Source: Mucilaginibacter sp.
GTDB lineage: Bacteria; Bacteroidota; Bacteroidia; Sphingobacteriales; Sphingobacteriaceae
Direction: 5' to 3'
DNA: 56,913 nucleotides
Assembly: GCA_030445275.1 (NCBI GenBank)
Contig: JAUCSE010000004.1
Location: 1 to 56,913, forward strand
Shown here: one piece after another, positions 8,298-16,664 of the stretch
Layout of the letters: each line of letters starts with the position of its first letter
Numbering within the stretch: the first letter of the stretch is position 1
Translations under genes and position numbers: made by a program
Notes under the pieces: generated by a model
The model's database searches: none
What the model was told of the DNA's origin: nothing
What the model saw: only the letters and a program-made list of their open reading frames with translations

Positions 8298-9827
8298 CTA
8301 CTCTTTCTTAAACTCATAAGCACCATATTCAACAAAGTCGGCAACTTTAACTTTTACGCCGGTAACTTTACCGTTTTGTACCAGGAACGGAAAAATAGCT
8401 TTCCCGAATGTAGGATCAGAAAAAGTAACGTAAAAACGATTGCCACCTAATGGCTGTAATTTGGCAAACATAGTGGGATGATGTTCAAAACGTATTTCCA
8501 GGTCATTATTTTCGCCCTGTGTAACGGTCATATTGCCATAGAGGCTATTGACGTATTTACCGGTATAAGCTGTTGCTGGTAATGAAGGGTGCAGGTTTAA
8601 TACTACAGAATCGCGTAGTTTATGGTCTGTTAATTGTTCGGCAACAACCTTGGTTTTATAGTTTTTTAAATAGGCATCGCTGTAATCGCGGTAGCCCTTG
8701 CCAAAGAACGCGTCAAGAATTTCCCAGCGAAGAGCCTCAGAAAGCGCATTTTGATCTGTATTGGTTAATATAACAATGCCCAGATTATCCTGTGGTGATA
8801 AAGTTACCGACGACAGGTATCCGCTTACCCCACCGTCATGCATAATAAGGCGATGGTTCGAATAATCTTGTATAAACCAACCCAGGCCGTATAGCTGAAA
8901 GTTGTTTTCGCCGTTTAGGTGGTACTGGCTTCCAACAATATCCTGTGGTTCACGGGTGGCCTGTATAGCAGCTTGTGGAATAACTTGCCTGTTACCCACC
9001 TTGCCATTATTTAATAAGGCAAGCACCCATTTGCTCATATCACTTGCCGATGAGCTGATGGCTCCTGCCGGTGCAAGGTTGTCAAGCTGCGCATAAGGTA
9101 TAGGGGTAAGCCGACCGTCGGTTAAAGTATGGGGGACAGTACGGTTTAATGATTTGGGCATATCTTTGGTTAAGGCCAACGTGTTGGTCATGCCCAGCGG
9201 GGCAAAAATAGCTTCCTTTAAATATATCTCCCATGGTTTTCCAGTTACCCGGGGTATAATTTCGCCGGCTGTTAAAAATGCGGCATTGGTATAACCCCAT
9301 TTGGTGCGGAAAGGATATACAGCTTTAATCTGCCCTAATTTTTCAATCACCTGTGTCCGGGTTAAATTGGTATTATAAAAAGTAAAATCACCCTGAAACG
9401 TTTGAAAGCCCAGGCGGTGGCATAGCAAATCGCGGATGGTAGCTTCTTGTCCGGCCAATTTATTCTCCAGTTTAAATTCGGGTATATACTTGGTTACCTT
9501 ATCATCAAGCGATAGTTTGTTATTGGTCTGTAACATGGCTATAGCTGTAGCGGTAAACGCCTTGGTATTGCTGCCTATCATGAATAAAGTATTCACATCA
9601 ACATTATTGAGCAGTCCCAGTTCTTTAATGCCATAACCTTTCACTAGCACAATCTTGTTGTCCTTTACAATGCAAACGGCAATGCCGGGTACGCGCCAGT
9701 TGGTAAGCGCCCGGCTTATATACAGATCTAAACTATCTTTTATAAATTTGGAACGGTCGGTATGTTGGGCTTGGGTTATCGTTGTAAATGAAATGCAAGC
9801 AATAAACAGCAGAAGTATTTTTTTCAT
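8298..9827 (-). CDS. Beta-lactamase-fold serine hydrolase (class C / penicillin-binding protein-like)
   Basis: 509 residues with a signal peptide (MKKILLLFIACISFTTITQAQ). The catalytic SxxK is SNTK (Ser86, Lys89), the second motif is the YxN triad YTN (179-181), and the third is HDGG in LIMHDGGVSGYLSS, replacing the KTG of true beta-lactamases as is usual in this family. A C-terminal beta domain (about 415-509, from the segment ATAYTGKYVNSLYGN) matches the DUF3471-type extension found on such hydrolases. It is probably a periplasmic or outer-membrane-side peptidase or esterase of peptidoglycan peptides, D-amino-acid peptides or other small substrates. A role in beta-lactam resistance cannot be inferred. 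It is transcribed alone and divergently from the S9 peptidase gene at 9932. Confidence 0.92.
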   Translation of the reverse strand: MKKILLLFIACISFTTITQAQHTDRSKFIKDSLDLYISRALTNWRVPGIAVCIVKDNKIVLVKGYGIKELGLLNNVDVNTLFMIGSNTKAFTATAIAMLQTNNKLSLDDKVTKYIPEFKLENKLAGQEATIRDLLCHRLGFQTFQGDFTFYNTNLTRTQVIEKLGQIKAVYPFRTKWGYTNAAFLTAGEIIPRVTGKPWEIYLKEAIFAPLGMTNTLALTKDMPKSLNRTVPHTLTDGRLTPIPYAQLDNLAPAGAISSSASDMSKWVLALLNNGKVGNRQVIPQAAIQATREPQDIVGSQYHLNGENNFQLYGLGWFIQDYSNHRLIMHDGGVSGYLSSVTLSPQDNLGIVILTNTDQNALSEALRWEILDAFFGKGYRDYSDAYLKNYKTKVVAEQLTDHKLRDSVVLNLHPSLPATAYTGKYVNSLYGNMTVTQGENNDLEIRFEHHPTMFAKLQPLGGNRFYVTFSDPTFGKAIFPFLVQNGKVTGVKVKVADFVEYGAYEFKKE

Positions 9828-9931
9828 TACAGAATATTTAGGCGCTTAAATGTGCTAATTTAATTTAAAATTTACACCGGCTTTGCTTAATTATAAAATA
9901 ACGCCACAATCTTAATTAAAACACATAGTAT

Positions 9932-12121
9932 ATGAAATTTATTCGTTCGGGATTTTTACTCCTTACAACAGTATTCCTCATTTTAGAGGTGTATCAGGCA
10001 AAAGCGCAGCGAGGTGGCCCAATTCATTGGACATCCGATGGTTATCAGTATTACAAAATTACTGACGACGGCATCAAGATATTGGATACCCGCGATACCA
10101 GTAAAAAAACGTTATGGATAACCCGCGCGATGCTTACCCCGCAAGGACAAGCAGCTATAGATGTTAAAAGATTTTCGGTATCAACTGATGGGAAAAAAGT
10201 GCTGATCAACACCAATACAAAAAAGGTATGGCGTTATGATACCCGAGGCGATTATTGGGTTTATGATACCAACACTAAAAAACTATGGCAATTGGGTAAA
10301 AACCTGCCGGCAGCATCACTCATGTTTGCGAAACTTTCGCCTGATGGGCTTAAGGCTGCTTATGTGAGCGGGCATAATATTTATGTAGAAGACCTTACCG
10401 ATGCTTCCGTAAAGCAATTAACCACAGATGGTAATACACGACTGATCAACGGCACGTTTGACTGGGCTTATGAAGAAGAGTTTGGCTGCCGCGATGGTTT
10501 CCGCTGGTCGCCTGATAGCAAGTCAATAGCGTACTGGCAAATAGATGCCAGCAAAATAAAAAGCTACCTGATGCTTAATACCACTGATTCTATTTATCCT
10601 TATGTTGTACCTGTGGAGTACCCGGTTGCGGGTGAAGATCCAAGTTCATGCAAAATAGGGGTGGTAAATATCGGTACGGGCAAAACAAACTGGATAAATA
10701 CCCCAGGCGATGCGGTGCAGCATTATATAACAAGGATGGAATGGACGTTAAACTCAAACGAGATTATCCTGGAGCAATTAAACCGGGCGCAAACCGAGAG
10801 CCGTGTATTTATAGGCAATGTATCAAATGGAAGTGCCCGTATTATCCGCGAAGAAAAAAGCGATGCCTGGATTGACGGAAAAGAACGCTGGAACAACGGC
10901 GACCCGATGGGATGGGAGTGGATAAACAAAGGCAAAGATTTTTTATGGGTTAGTGAAAAAGATGGCTGGAAACATATTTACAGCGTGAGCCGCGATGGTA
11001 AAGAAACCCTGCTAACCAAAGGTAATTACGATGTGATCAGTGTAAATTTAATTGATGAGGCATCGGGCTATGTTTATTTTATGGCTTCGCCGGATAATGC
11101 TACCCAGAAGTATTTATACCGCATTAAAATTACAGGCGGTACAAAGGCTGAGCGTGTTTCGCCGGCTGATGAACCCGGAACGCACGGTTATGATATCTCG
11201 CCAAATGGCAAAGTGGCGCTTCATAATTTTTCAAACAGTTATACCCCTCCTGCAAGCGAGGTGGTGAGTCTGCCTGCACATCAACATATTGGAGGCGCCG
11301 TAGTGGCTGTAAATAAGGATGCCCCCAATAAAACAGAATTTTTTAAGGTTAAAACGGTTGACGGCATTGAAATTGACGGCTGGATGAAAAAGCCCACTAA
11401 TTTTGATCCGCATAAAAAATACCCGGTTGTATTTATGGTTTATGGCGAACCTGCTGGACAAACCGTTACGGACACCTGGGGAGCCGGTAGCAACAGGTTG
11501 TATGCCGGTAGTATGGCCGATGACGGGTATATCTACATGTCGGTTGAAGGGCGGGGAGCGCCTGCACCAAAAGGAACAGCCTGGCGCAAGGCTATCTATA
11601 AAAACATAGGTATTATCAACATCCGCGATCAGGCTATGGCTGCCAAAGAAATATTGAAATGGCCGTTTGTTGATTCAACCCGCATAGCGGTTCATGGTTG
11701 GAGTGGTGGTGGTTCATCAACCCTTAACCTGATGTTCCAATATCCGGATATTTATAAAACAGGTATAGCCGTAGCTGCCGTAGGTTACCAGCTGACCTAT
11801 GATAATATTTACCAGGAGCGTTACATGGGAGTACCTACCGATGATGCCAGCCGGGAGGTTTTTATAAAAGGATCGCCGGTTACCTATGCCAAAAACCTCA
11901 GAGGTAATTTATTATACATTCATGGCACGGGCGACGATAACGTACATTATAAAAATGCCGAAATGCTGATCAATGAACTGGTGAAGTACAACCGCCAGTT
12001 TGAATTGATGTCGTACCCTAACCGTACACACAGTATTTCTGAGGGTGAAGGAACTAATTTACACTTGAAAACACTGTTCACCAGGTATTTAAAAGAGCAT
12101 TGCCCTCCGGGGGGCAGATAA
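9932..12121 (+). CDS. Dipeptidyl-peptidase IV-like S9 family peptidase
   Basis: 729 residues with a signal peptide (about 1-25, ending KAQ). An N-terminal beta-propeller (about 30-470) contains the DPP-IV hallmark WAYEEEFGCRDGFRWSPDS, whose paired glutamates bind the substrate amino terminus. The C-terminal alpha/beta-hydrolase domain has the nucleophile Ser591 in GWSGGG, the acid at Asp668 or Asp669 in HGTGDDNVH, and His700 in NRTHSISEG. It should release Xaa-Pro dipeptides in the periplasm. Together with the M61, M28 and serine hydrolase genes it makes a region rich in peptide-degrading envelope enzymes, although it is on the opposite strand and forms no operon with them. Length and motifs are normal for the family. 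Confidence 0.95.
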   Translation: MKFIRSGFLLLTTVFLILEVYQAKAQRGGPIHWTSDGYQYYKITDDGIKILDTRDTSKKTLWITRAMLTPQGQAAIDVKRFSVSTDGKKVLINTNTKKVWRYDTRGDYWVYDTNTKKLWQLGKNLPAASLMFAKLSPDGLKAAYVSGHNIYVEDLTDASVKQLTTDGNTRLINGTFDWAYEEEFGCRDGFRWSPDSKSIAYWQIDASKIKSYLMLNTTDSIYPYVVPVEYPVAGEDPSSCKIGVVNIGTGKTNWINTPGDAVQHYITRMEWTLNSNEIILEQLNRAQTESRVFIGNVSNGSARIIREEKSDAWIDGKERWNNGDPMGWEWINKGKDFLWVSEKDGWKHIYSVSRDGKETLLTKGNYDVISVNLIDEASGYVYFMASPDNATQKYLYRIKITGGTKAERVSPADEPGTHGYDISPNGKVALHNFSNSYTPPASEVVSLPAHQHIGGAVVAVNKDAPNKTEFFKVKTVDGIEIDGWMKKPTNFDPHKKYPVVFMVYGEPAGQTVTDTWGAGSNRLYAGSMADDGYIYMSVEGRGAPAPKGTAWRKAIYKNIGIINIRDQAMAAKEILKWPFVDSTRIAVHGWSGGGSSTLNLMFQYPDIYKTGIAVAAVGYQLTYDNIYQERYMGVPTDDASREVFIKGSPVTYAKNLRGNLLYIHGTGDDNVHYKNAEMLINELVKYNRQFELMSYPNRTHSISEGEGTNLHLKTLFTRYLKEHCPPGGR

Positions 12122-12150
12122 GCACAGCCTGTTGATATCTTAATTTATAC

Positions 12151-12188
12151 TCCTCATATTATTGATCATTTGAACAGTAATATGAGGA
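12151..12188 (+). terminator. Terminator after the S9 peptidase
   Basis: Eleven-base arms, TCCTCATATTA and TAATATGAGGA, are perfectly complementary around a 16-base loop and are followed by ATTTTTATTT. It starts 30 bp after the stop codon at 12121. Confidence 0.8.
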
Positions 12189-12288
12189 ATTTTTATTTAT
12201 CAAATGTATTGTAACAATTTATTTATGCATAATATTTGTGCATAATAGTTATTATTATAATAACTTAGTATTATTATAATAACGCCTT

Positions 12289-12762
12289 ATGAAGAAAATA
12301 TTTAAACTCATCTCGGTTTTTGTCCTCCTGACCGTTATTTTATTGTTGGCTATTGCTGCCAGTAGAAAAGAATCGCCAATTGAACCTAATATTAGCGGAA
12401 AGTGGATTAACAAAATTGAAAATTCACAATTAAGGCAACAATACGAGTTTAAGAGCAATCATACCTTTGAGTATAGTTTAGTGAGCATTAATGCGACTTC
12501 TAATAAGATTATTGGCATATCATCAAAAATCATCGGGAAGTACCAGGTAAAGGACACCCAATTAAATTTATACGATTTGGTAAATTATGCAAATAAAAAT
12601 CAGCGATTGGGCCCTGTTTCTGAGTTAGTAACCACTGATGGTGCTAAAACAGCAAATAATACCATTGCATTGGATGATAAGAAGAATACGCTTTCTGTAT
12701 TCTTGAAATGCCCACCCAATGCCGATTGCTTTCCATCGCCATCTGTTTATTATAAACAGTAG
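12289..12762 (+). CDS. Small envelope protein, paralogue of the next gene, lipobox cysteine lost
   Basis: 157 residues. The N-terminus MKKIFKLISVFVLLTVILLLAI is a hydrophobic export signal followed by AASRKESP. In the paralogue 500 bp downstream the same place reads SACKKES, a proper lipobox. Here the codon at 12361-12363 is AGT (Ser25) instead of TGT (Cys). The body shares GKW, the YEFKSNHTFE strand, an IGKYQVKDTQLNLYDLV segment and the NKNQRLGP turn with its neighbour, a small lipocalin-like beta pattern. Two cysteines near the C-terminus (CPPNADC) could form a disulfide. It is likely exported or anchored by an uncleaved signal helix. Function is unknown. Confidence 0.75.
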   Translation: MKKIFKLISVFVLLTVILLLAIAASRKESPIEPNISGKWINKIENSQLRQQYEFKSNHTFEYSLVSINATSNKIIGISSKIIGKYQVKDTQLNLYDLVNYANKNQRLGPVSELVTTDGAKTANNTIALDDKKNTLSVFLKCPPNADCFPSPSVYYKQ

Positions 12763-12836
12763 AGGAGATTTTATTTAGTTATATGTAGCGTAGCAATATA
12801 TCCATGCGTAATGGTTTATGTAAAAACCTTAACGCT

Positions 12837-13322
12837 ATGAAAAAATTATTTAACCTGACCTTTGTTTTTGGCCTTTGCGCCGTTGCTTTATTGTTAACCA
12901 TTTCTGCCTGTAAAAAGGAATCTTCAAACGGGCTTAACATCACCGGAAAGTGGGCCGCGGCAATTACAAATTCGCAAACATCGCAATTTGAGTTTAAGAG
13001 TGATCATACCTATGAATCATATACTACAGGTATTGATTCTGTTACTAAAAAATCAACCGGGATAATATCAAAATCAGTTGGGAAATATGAGCTGAAGAAC
13101 TCCCGATTAATTTTGTCAGACATGGTAGGTTATATAAATAAAAATAATCAGCCGGGACCTGCTACTGAATTGTTAGCCGCTAATAATACATTTAACACAG
13201 CAAGTTATAATTTAACATTGAACGATCAGGGGAATATACTTTCGCTATTTTTTATCTGCGAGGTTAACGGTATGATAGCTGATTGCACCCCGATAAAACA
13301 AACTTTTTATCAAAAGCAATAA
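12837..13322 (+). CDS. Small lipoprotein, lipocalin-like
   Basis: 161 residues from the start at 12837, chosen because it begins MKKLFNLTFVFGLC like its paralogue. An in-frame ATG at 12804 would add 11 residues upstream of the signal. The lipobox SAC at the end of LLLTISAC predicts a lipid-anchored mature protein starting CKKES. The body (GKW, QFEFKSDHTYE, SVGKYELKNSRLIL) matches the preceding gene along its whole length, so the two are a tandem duplication that has diverged strongly. C-terminal CEVNGMIADC parallels CPPNADC in the neighbour. A strong bidirectional terminator follows. It probably shares a transcript with the upstream gene (74-bp gap). Function is unknown. Confidence 0.8.
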   Translation: MKKLFNLTFVFGLCAVALLLTISACKKESSNGLNITGKWAAAITNSQTSQFEFKSDHTYESYTTGIDSVTKKSTGIISKSVGKYELKNSRLILSDMVGYINKNNQPGPATELLAANNTFNTASYNLTLNDQGNILSLFFICEVNGMIADCTPIKQTFYQKQ

Positions 13323-13347
13323 TAGGAGCGTATAAAATATATTTAAT

Positions 13348-13381
13348 AACAATGCCCGTGGACAAACCCACGGGCATTGTT
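13348..13381. terminator. Bidirectional terminator between convergent genes
   Basis: The 14-bp arms AACAATGCCCGTGG (13348-13361) and CCACGGGCATTGTT (13368-13381) are perfectly complementary with a 6-base loop. It lies between the small lipoprotein ending at 13322 and ssb ending at 13405 and can serve both strands. Confidence 0.88.
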
Positions 13382-13404
13382 GGTATGGTTTGGTAAGGAT
13401 TATA

Positions 13405-13824
13405 TCAATAGGCCTGGTCGTTGTGGGTTGAATTGTCTAAATAATTAGGCGAATCTTCTTGTTTTGCGATTGACCTGGTATTATCGTCAAAGTCGCTCTT
13501 ACGGCCAAGCATGGTAAAATTTTCGGCCACTACTTCGGTAGTATACCTTTTTATACCCTCTTTATCTTCAAACGAGCGTGTACGCAGCTTACCTTCAATA
13601 TAAACCAGTTTCCCTTTTTGTAAAAATTTAGCGGCCATATCGGCCAGGCCTCGCCACATTACAATATTATGCCATTCTGTTTGCTCCACTTTGCGGCCAT
13701 CTTTGTTATACGTTTCAGAAGTAGCTAAAGGGAAAGTGGTCACTGATACCCCTCCCTCTAAAGTTCGCATCTCAGGATCCTTGCCTAAATGCCCAACAAG
13801 TATTACTTTATTAATTCCAGACAT
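13405..13824 (-). CDS. ssb: Single-stranded DNA-binding protein
   Basis: 139 residues. The OB fold covers about 1-108, with INKVILVGHLGKDPEMR at the start, TEWHNIVMWRGLADMAAKFL, and KGKLVYIEGKLRTRSFEDKEG. SSB coats single-stranded DNA and recruits partners through an acidic C-terminal tip (usually DDxPF). Here the tail is short, about 30 residues, and ends NSTHNDQAY, so the usual acidic-aromatic tip is missing. That could mean a second, specialised SSB or a divergent tail. It lies 25 bp downstream of mutY on the same strand, so the two are probably co-transcribed and both serve DNA repair. Confidence 0.93.
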   Translation of the reverse strand: MSGINKVILVGHLGKDPEMRTLEGGVSVTTFPLATSETYNKDGRKVEQTEWHNIVMWRGLADMAAKFLQKGKLVYIEGKLRTRSFEDKEGIKRYTTEVVAENFTMLGRKSDFDDNTRSIAKQEDSPNYLDNSTHNDQAY

Positions 13825-13849
13825 AACTATAAATTAACGGATAATTAAT

Positions 13850-14896
13850 TTATAAATTAAAAATATCTTTTAGTAATATAAAAATGGCTTTTGGGAGCGC
13901 CAGATCATGTAGGTTTTCAACTGTGGCATAAAACCAGTTTGTTTTTAATTTAATTGGCTTTGATGTTGTTTTTATCAATCTGATATAAAGCCGCTGGTGG
14001 GTTAGTATATGTTTTTGAACGGGTATGTCGGCGGTTATTTTTATTTCGGCACCAAAAATATCGCTTACCGCTGGCAGGTCGGTCAATTCATTAACCGGCA
14101 ATAATGATGTAGTTTCAATCAGCGGCAAATCATACATATTGGCCCAAATGTCTTTATCGCCCCTTTTATTCATCAATATATTATCACCATTGGTTATTAA
14201 AAAGTAATTCAGAAAGCGTTCTCGAACTTTTACAGTTTTTAATTTAACCGGCAGGGCATTGGTAGCATTGCTGATAAAAGCTGCACAACCGATATGTACA
14301 GGACAAATGCCGCAAACCGGATTTTTGGGTTTACATAACATAGCGCCAAACTCCATCATGGCCTGGTTGTGTAAGCCAGGAGCTTGTTTGTTAAGCAAAT
14401 CATTAGCCAGTGTCTGGAATGTTTTTTTACCGATAGTGGAGTTAATGGGCTCGTAAATGCCGAAATAACGGGCAAGCACCCGGTATACGTTGCCATCAAC
14501 AACTGCTTTGGCTTCATTTGCCGAAAATGAAGCTATGGCCGCCGCAGTGTATTCGCCTATACCTTTCAGTTTAATAAGCTCATCATAACTTTCAGGAAAC
14601 TTACCATGGTACTGTTCCTGAACAAGCTGGGCTGTTTTAAGCATGTTGCGCCCCCGCGAATAATAGCCCAGCCCTTGCCATAGTTTGAGCACTTCGTCTT
14701 CGTGGGCTGCTGCAAAACTGCTCACATCAGGATATCGCTCAACAAAACGGTAAAAGTAGGGTAGGCCCTGTTCAACACGTGTTTGCTGTAAAATAATTTC
14801 AGACAGCCATATCACATAAGCATCAGTTGTGTTGCGCCAGGGCAGATCGCGTTTATTTTTAAGATACCATTGTACCAGTTCGTCCGTAAAATTCAT
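13850..14896 (-). CDS. mutY: A/G-specific adenine DNA glycosylase MutY
   Basis: 348 residues. MutY removes adenine mispaired with 8-oxoguanine. The helix-hairpin-helix is LKGIGEYTAAAIASF (110-124), catalytic Glu33 lies in SEIILQQTR, and catalytic Asp134 in VVDGNVYRVLARYFG. The [4Fe-4S] cluster ligands are Cys188, Cys195, Cys198 and Cys204 with the expected C-x6-C-x2-C-x5-C spacing. The C-terminal domain (about 225-348) is the NUDIX-like 8-oxoG reader and contains the LTHQRLYIRL strand. The gene is divergent from the HU-like gene, and ssb follows it. Length and motifs are normal. Confidence 0.96.
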   Translation of the reverse strand: MNFTDELVQWYLKNKRDLPWRNTTDAYVIWLSEIILQQTRVEQGLPYFYRFVERYPDVSSFAAAHEDEVLKLWQGLGYYSRGRNMLKTAQLVQEQYHGKFPESYDELIKLKGIGEYTAAAIASFSANEAKAVVDGNVYRVLARYFGIYEPINSTIGKKTFQTLANDLLNKQAPGLHNQAMMEFGAMLCKPKNPVCGICPVHIGCAAFISNATNALPVKLKTVKVRERFLNYFLITNGDNILMNKRGDKDIWANMYDLPLIETTSLLPVNELTDLPAVSDIFGAEIKITADIPVQKHILTHQRLYIRLIKTTSKPIKLKTNWFYATVENLHDLALPKAIFILLKDIFNL

Positions 14897-14914
14897 TGGT
14901 GTAAAAGTAAGAAT

Positions 14915-15135
14915 GGTTAAAGGTAAAAGGCGAACGGTTAAAGGGTTTTAATATCGAACATCGAATGCTGAATTTCGAATAATGAAGTTTAATAAAGAAG
15001 AAAGACAAAAAAGGTTTATAGATATTGATTACTAAACGCTAGATACCAGAATGGAGATGGGGTGATTATAGCCGCTTCCTCATTCATTATTGGGGGGCAT
15101 TATTGGATATTTTTCCTCGCCTTTTGCCTTTCACC
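14915..15135. repeat. Nested inverted repeats in the mutY / HU divergent gap
   Basis: Outer arms at 14915-14933 (GGTTAAAGGTAAAAGGCGA) and 15117-15135 are complementary at 17 of 19 positions. Inside are a second, weaker pair (ATATCGAACATCGAATG near 14951 against AATAATGCCCCCCAATAATG read in reverse near 15086-15115) and unassigned AT-rich DNA. The 394-bp gap contains no credible gene; its right end carries the HU promoter. Confidence 0.75.
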
Positions 15136-15208
15136 CTTAGCCTTTTAGTCTATAATATGTAACGATAATGTACGTTTTACATTCAGAATAAAAAAAAACA
15201 TACAAATA

Positions 15209-15240
15209 TTTCGCTCTTAAATTATAAAGCGATACTTTTG
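15209..15240 (+). promoter_or_regulatory. Bacteroidetes-type promoter for the HU-like gene
   Basis: TACTTTTG at 15233-15240 matches the -7 consensus TAnnTTTG of Bacteroidetes housekeeping sigma. TTTC at 15209-15212, 20 bases upstream, matches the -33 TTTG at three of four positions. Transcription would start about 45 bp before the ATG at 15291. Confidence 0.6.
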
Positions 15241-15290
15241 CAACCCCAAAACAGTTAAGTATTTATATATTAAATAAAAGTAAATCAGAT

Positions 15291-15584
15291 ATGACTAAGG
15301 CAGAAATTATAACTGAAATCTCATCTAAGACAGGTATAGAGAAAGTAGACGTGCAGGAAACAGTTGAGGCATTTTTTAAAGTAGTTAAAAGCTCAATGGT
15401 TGGCGGCGAGAACGTTTACGTTAGAGGATTTGGAAGTTTTGTTGTAAAGAAAAGAGCGAAAAAAACAGCACGCAATATTTCAAAAAATACTGCCATCATT
15501 ATTCCCGAGCATTTTGTACCGAGCTTTAAACCAGCTAAAACTTTTGTTGAAAAAGTTAAAACCGGTAACAAAACAAGCAAATAA
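15291..15584 (+). CDS. HU / IHF family DNA-binding protein
   Basis: 97 residues. The N-terminal helical dimerisation part (TKAEIITEISSKTGIEKVDVQ) is followed by the beta-arm signature GENVYVRGFGSFVVKKRAKKTARN, and the tail PEHFVPSFKPAKTFVEKVK is standard for the family. It bends and compacts DNA. It has its own promoter and begins a cluster with the TPR protein (9-bp gap), the tiny basic ribosomal protein and RNase E/G, all on the plus strand. This cluster order is familiar from Sphingobacteria, but I cannot confirm it here. HU and IHF-like members are hard to separate by sequence alone, so no symbol is given. Confidence 0.93.
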   Translation: MTKAEIITEISSKTGIEKVDVQETVEAFFKVVKSSMVGGENVYVRGFGSFVVKKRAKKTARNISKNTAIIIPEHFVPSFKPAKTFVEKVKTGNKTSK

Positions 15585-15593
15585 TTTATAAGC

Positions 15594-16439
15594 ATGAATA
15601 AGAAACAAATAGTTGTTGGTTTAGTAGTTGTTGCTATAATGGGCTATTTGTATTCATTACCTGTTAAAGGTTTAATAAAACCCAAAGACACAAAAAGCGA
15701 TAAAACAACCGTGATGACGGCAAACCGAAAGGTTGCCTCTGTAACAGTTGATATGGTATCTGCAACTGCTAAAACCGCAATTGGGGCGGCGTTAACAGCT
15801 AAGATAAATGATCTGGAAGGGCAATTAAAAAACGCATCAGGCAGTGACGAGCAAAAATTGCAGCAGCAATTGGCCAGTCAGTGGGATGATGTTAACCAGC
15901 CGGCTCCGGCAGCATTTTATTATCTGGCCCTGGGCCGTAAAGAAAATAAACTGCAAGATTGGTTAAATGCAGGTAATCGCTTTAATGATGCTTACAAACT
16001 TACACAGGACACTTTAACTCAGCCCGCATTTGTAACCAACGCGGTTGAGGCTTTTCAAAGTGCCCTGAAATTAAAACCAGAAAGCCTTGAGGGTAAAACA
16101 GGATTAGGTATCGCTTATGTAAATGGCGGGGCCGGCCCAATGCAAGGTATTTCTTTACTGCTTGATGTTGTTAAACAGGATCCGAAAAACTGGAACGCAA
16201 ACCTTAACTTAGGTATGTTCGCCATGAAATCGGGCCAGTACGAAAAAGCAGTAGCCAGGTTTAAAACATTACTTGCCCAGAAACAAGAGCTGGAGCCATC
16301 TTTTTATTTGGCCGAAAGCTACAAACAACTGGGTATGAAAAAGGAAGCTATTGATGCTTACCAAAAATGTAAAGAAATGATGCCCGATCCTGTATTCGGG
16401 CAACGAATTGATGAATACATCAAGGAATTAAAGAATTAA
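15594..16439 (+). CDS. Membrane-anchored TPR protein
   Basis: 281 residues. A single N-terminal transmembrane segment (about 5-24, QIVVGLVVVAIMGYLYSLPV) anchors the protein. Residues about 70-130 are helical and glutamine-rich. Tetratricopeptide-like repeats fill about 140-275: ALKLKPESLEGKTGLGIAYVNG, WNANLNLGMFAMKSGQYEKAVARF, and EPSFYLAESYKQLGMKKEAIDAY. Such proteins act as scaffolds for protein complexes. The gene starts 9 bp after the HU-like gene and 21 bp before the mS38-like gene, so they are likely co-transcribed. Function is unknown beyond the fold. Given its neighbours (HU, a ribosomal protein, RNase E/G), a link to RNA or ribosome biology is possible but only inferred. Confidence 0.85.
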   Translation: MNKKQIVVGLVVVAIMGYLYSLPVKGLIKPKDTKSDKTTVMTANRKVASVTVDMVSATAKTAIGAALTAKINDLEGQLKNASGSDEQKLQQQLASQWDDVNQPAPAAFYYLALGRKENKLQDWLNAGNRFNDAYKLTQDTLTQPAFVTNAVEAFQSALKLKPESLEGKTGLGIAYVNGGAGPMQGISLLLDVVKQDPKNWNANLNLGMFAMKSGQYEKAVARFKTLLAQKQELEPSFYLAESYKQLGMKKEAIDAYQKCKEMMPDPVFGQRIDEYIKELKN

Positions 16440-16460
16440 TCACATTTAAAAATTATTATT

Positions 16461-16550
16461 ATGCCGAGCGGTAAAAAACGTAAAAGACACAAAATGGCTA
16501 CTCATAAACGCAAAAAGCGTTTAAGAAAAAACAGACATAAAAAGAAATAA
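16461..16550 (+). CDS. 29-residue AURKAIP1/COX24 (mS38-like) small ribosomal protein
   Basis: An ATG at 16461 opens 29 codons ending TAA at 16550. The product begins MPSGKKRKRHKMATHKRKKR and is almost entirely Lys, Arg and His. The KRKRHKMxTHKRKKRLRKxR pattern is the AURKAIP1/COX24 domain found as mS38 in mitochondrial small subunits and as roughly 30-residue proteins in Bacteroidetes genomes. It is expected to bind rRNA in the small subunit. It is too short for most gene callers. It lies 21 bp after the TPR gene and is followed at once by a hairpin (16551-16570). Confidence 0.88.
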   Translation: MPSGKKRKRHKMATHKRKKRLRKNRHKKK

Positions 16551-16597
16551 GCTGCTTTCTTTAAAGCAGCTTACCTGCTTTTTTATAGGGCAGGTAA
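16551..16597 (+). terminator. Tandem hairpins after the mS38-like gene
   Basis: First stem: GCTGCTTT (16551-16558) with AAAGCAGC (16563-16570). Second stem: TTACCTGC (16571-16578) with GCAGGTAA (16590-16597), with a T-rich loop. The first begins directly after the stop codon. They may terminate or attenuate transcription, or protect the upstream mRNA from decay, before the RNase E/G gene that starts at 16665. Confidence 0.7.
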
Positions 16598-16664
16598 CTT
16601 TAGTAGTGTTTTTTATCCACTTATTAACATGCGGTGTTTACCGTTTTAAGAAATGGAGTAGCAA

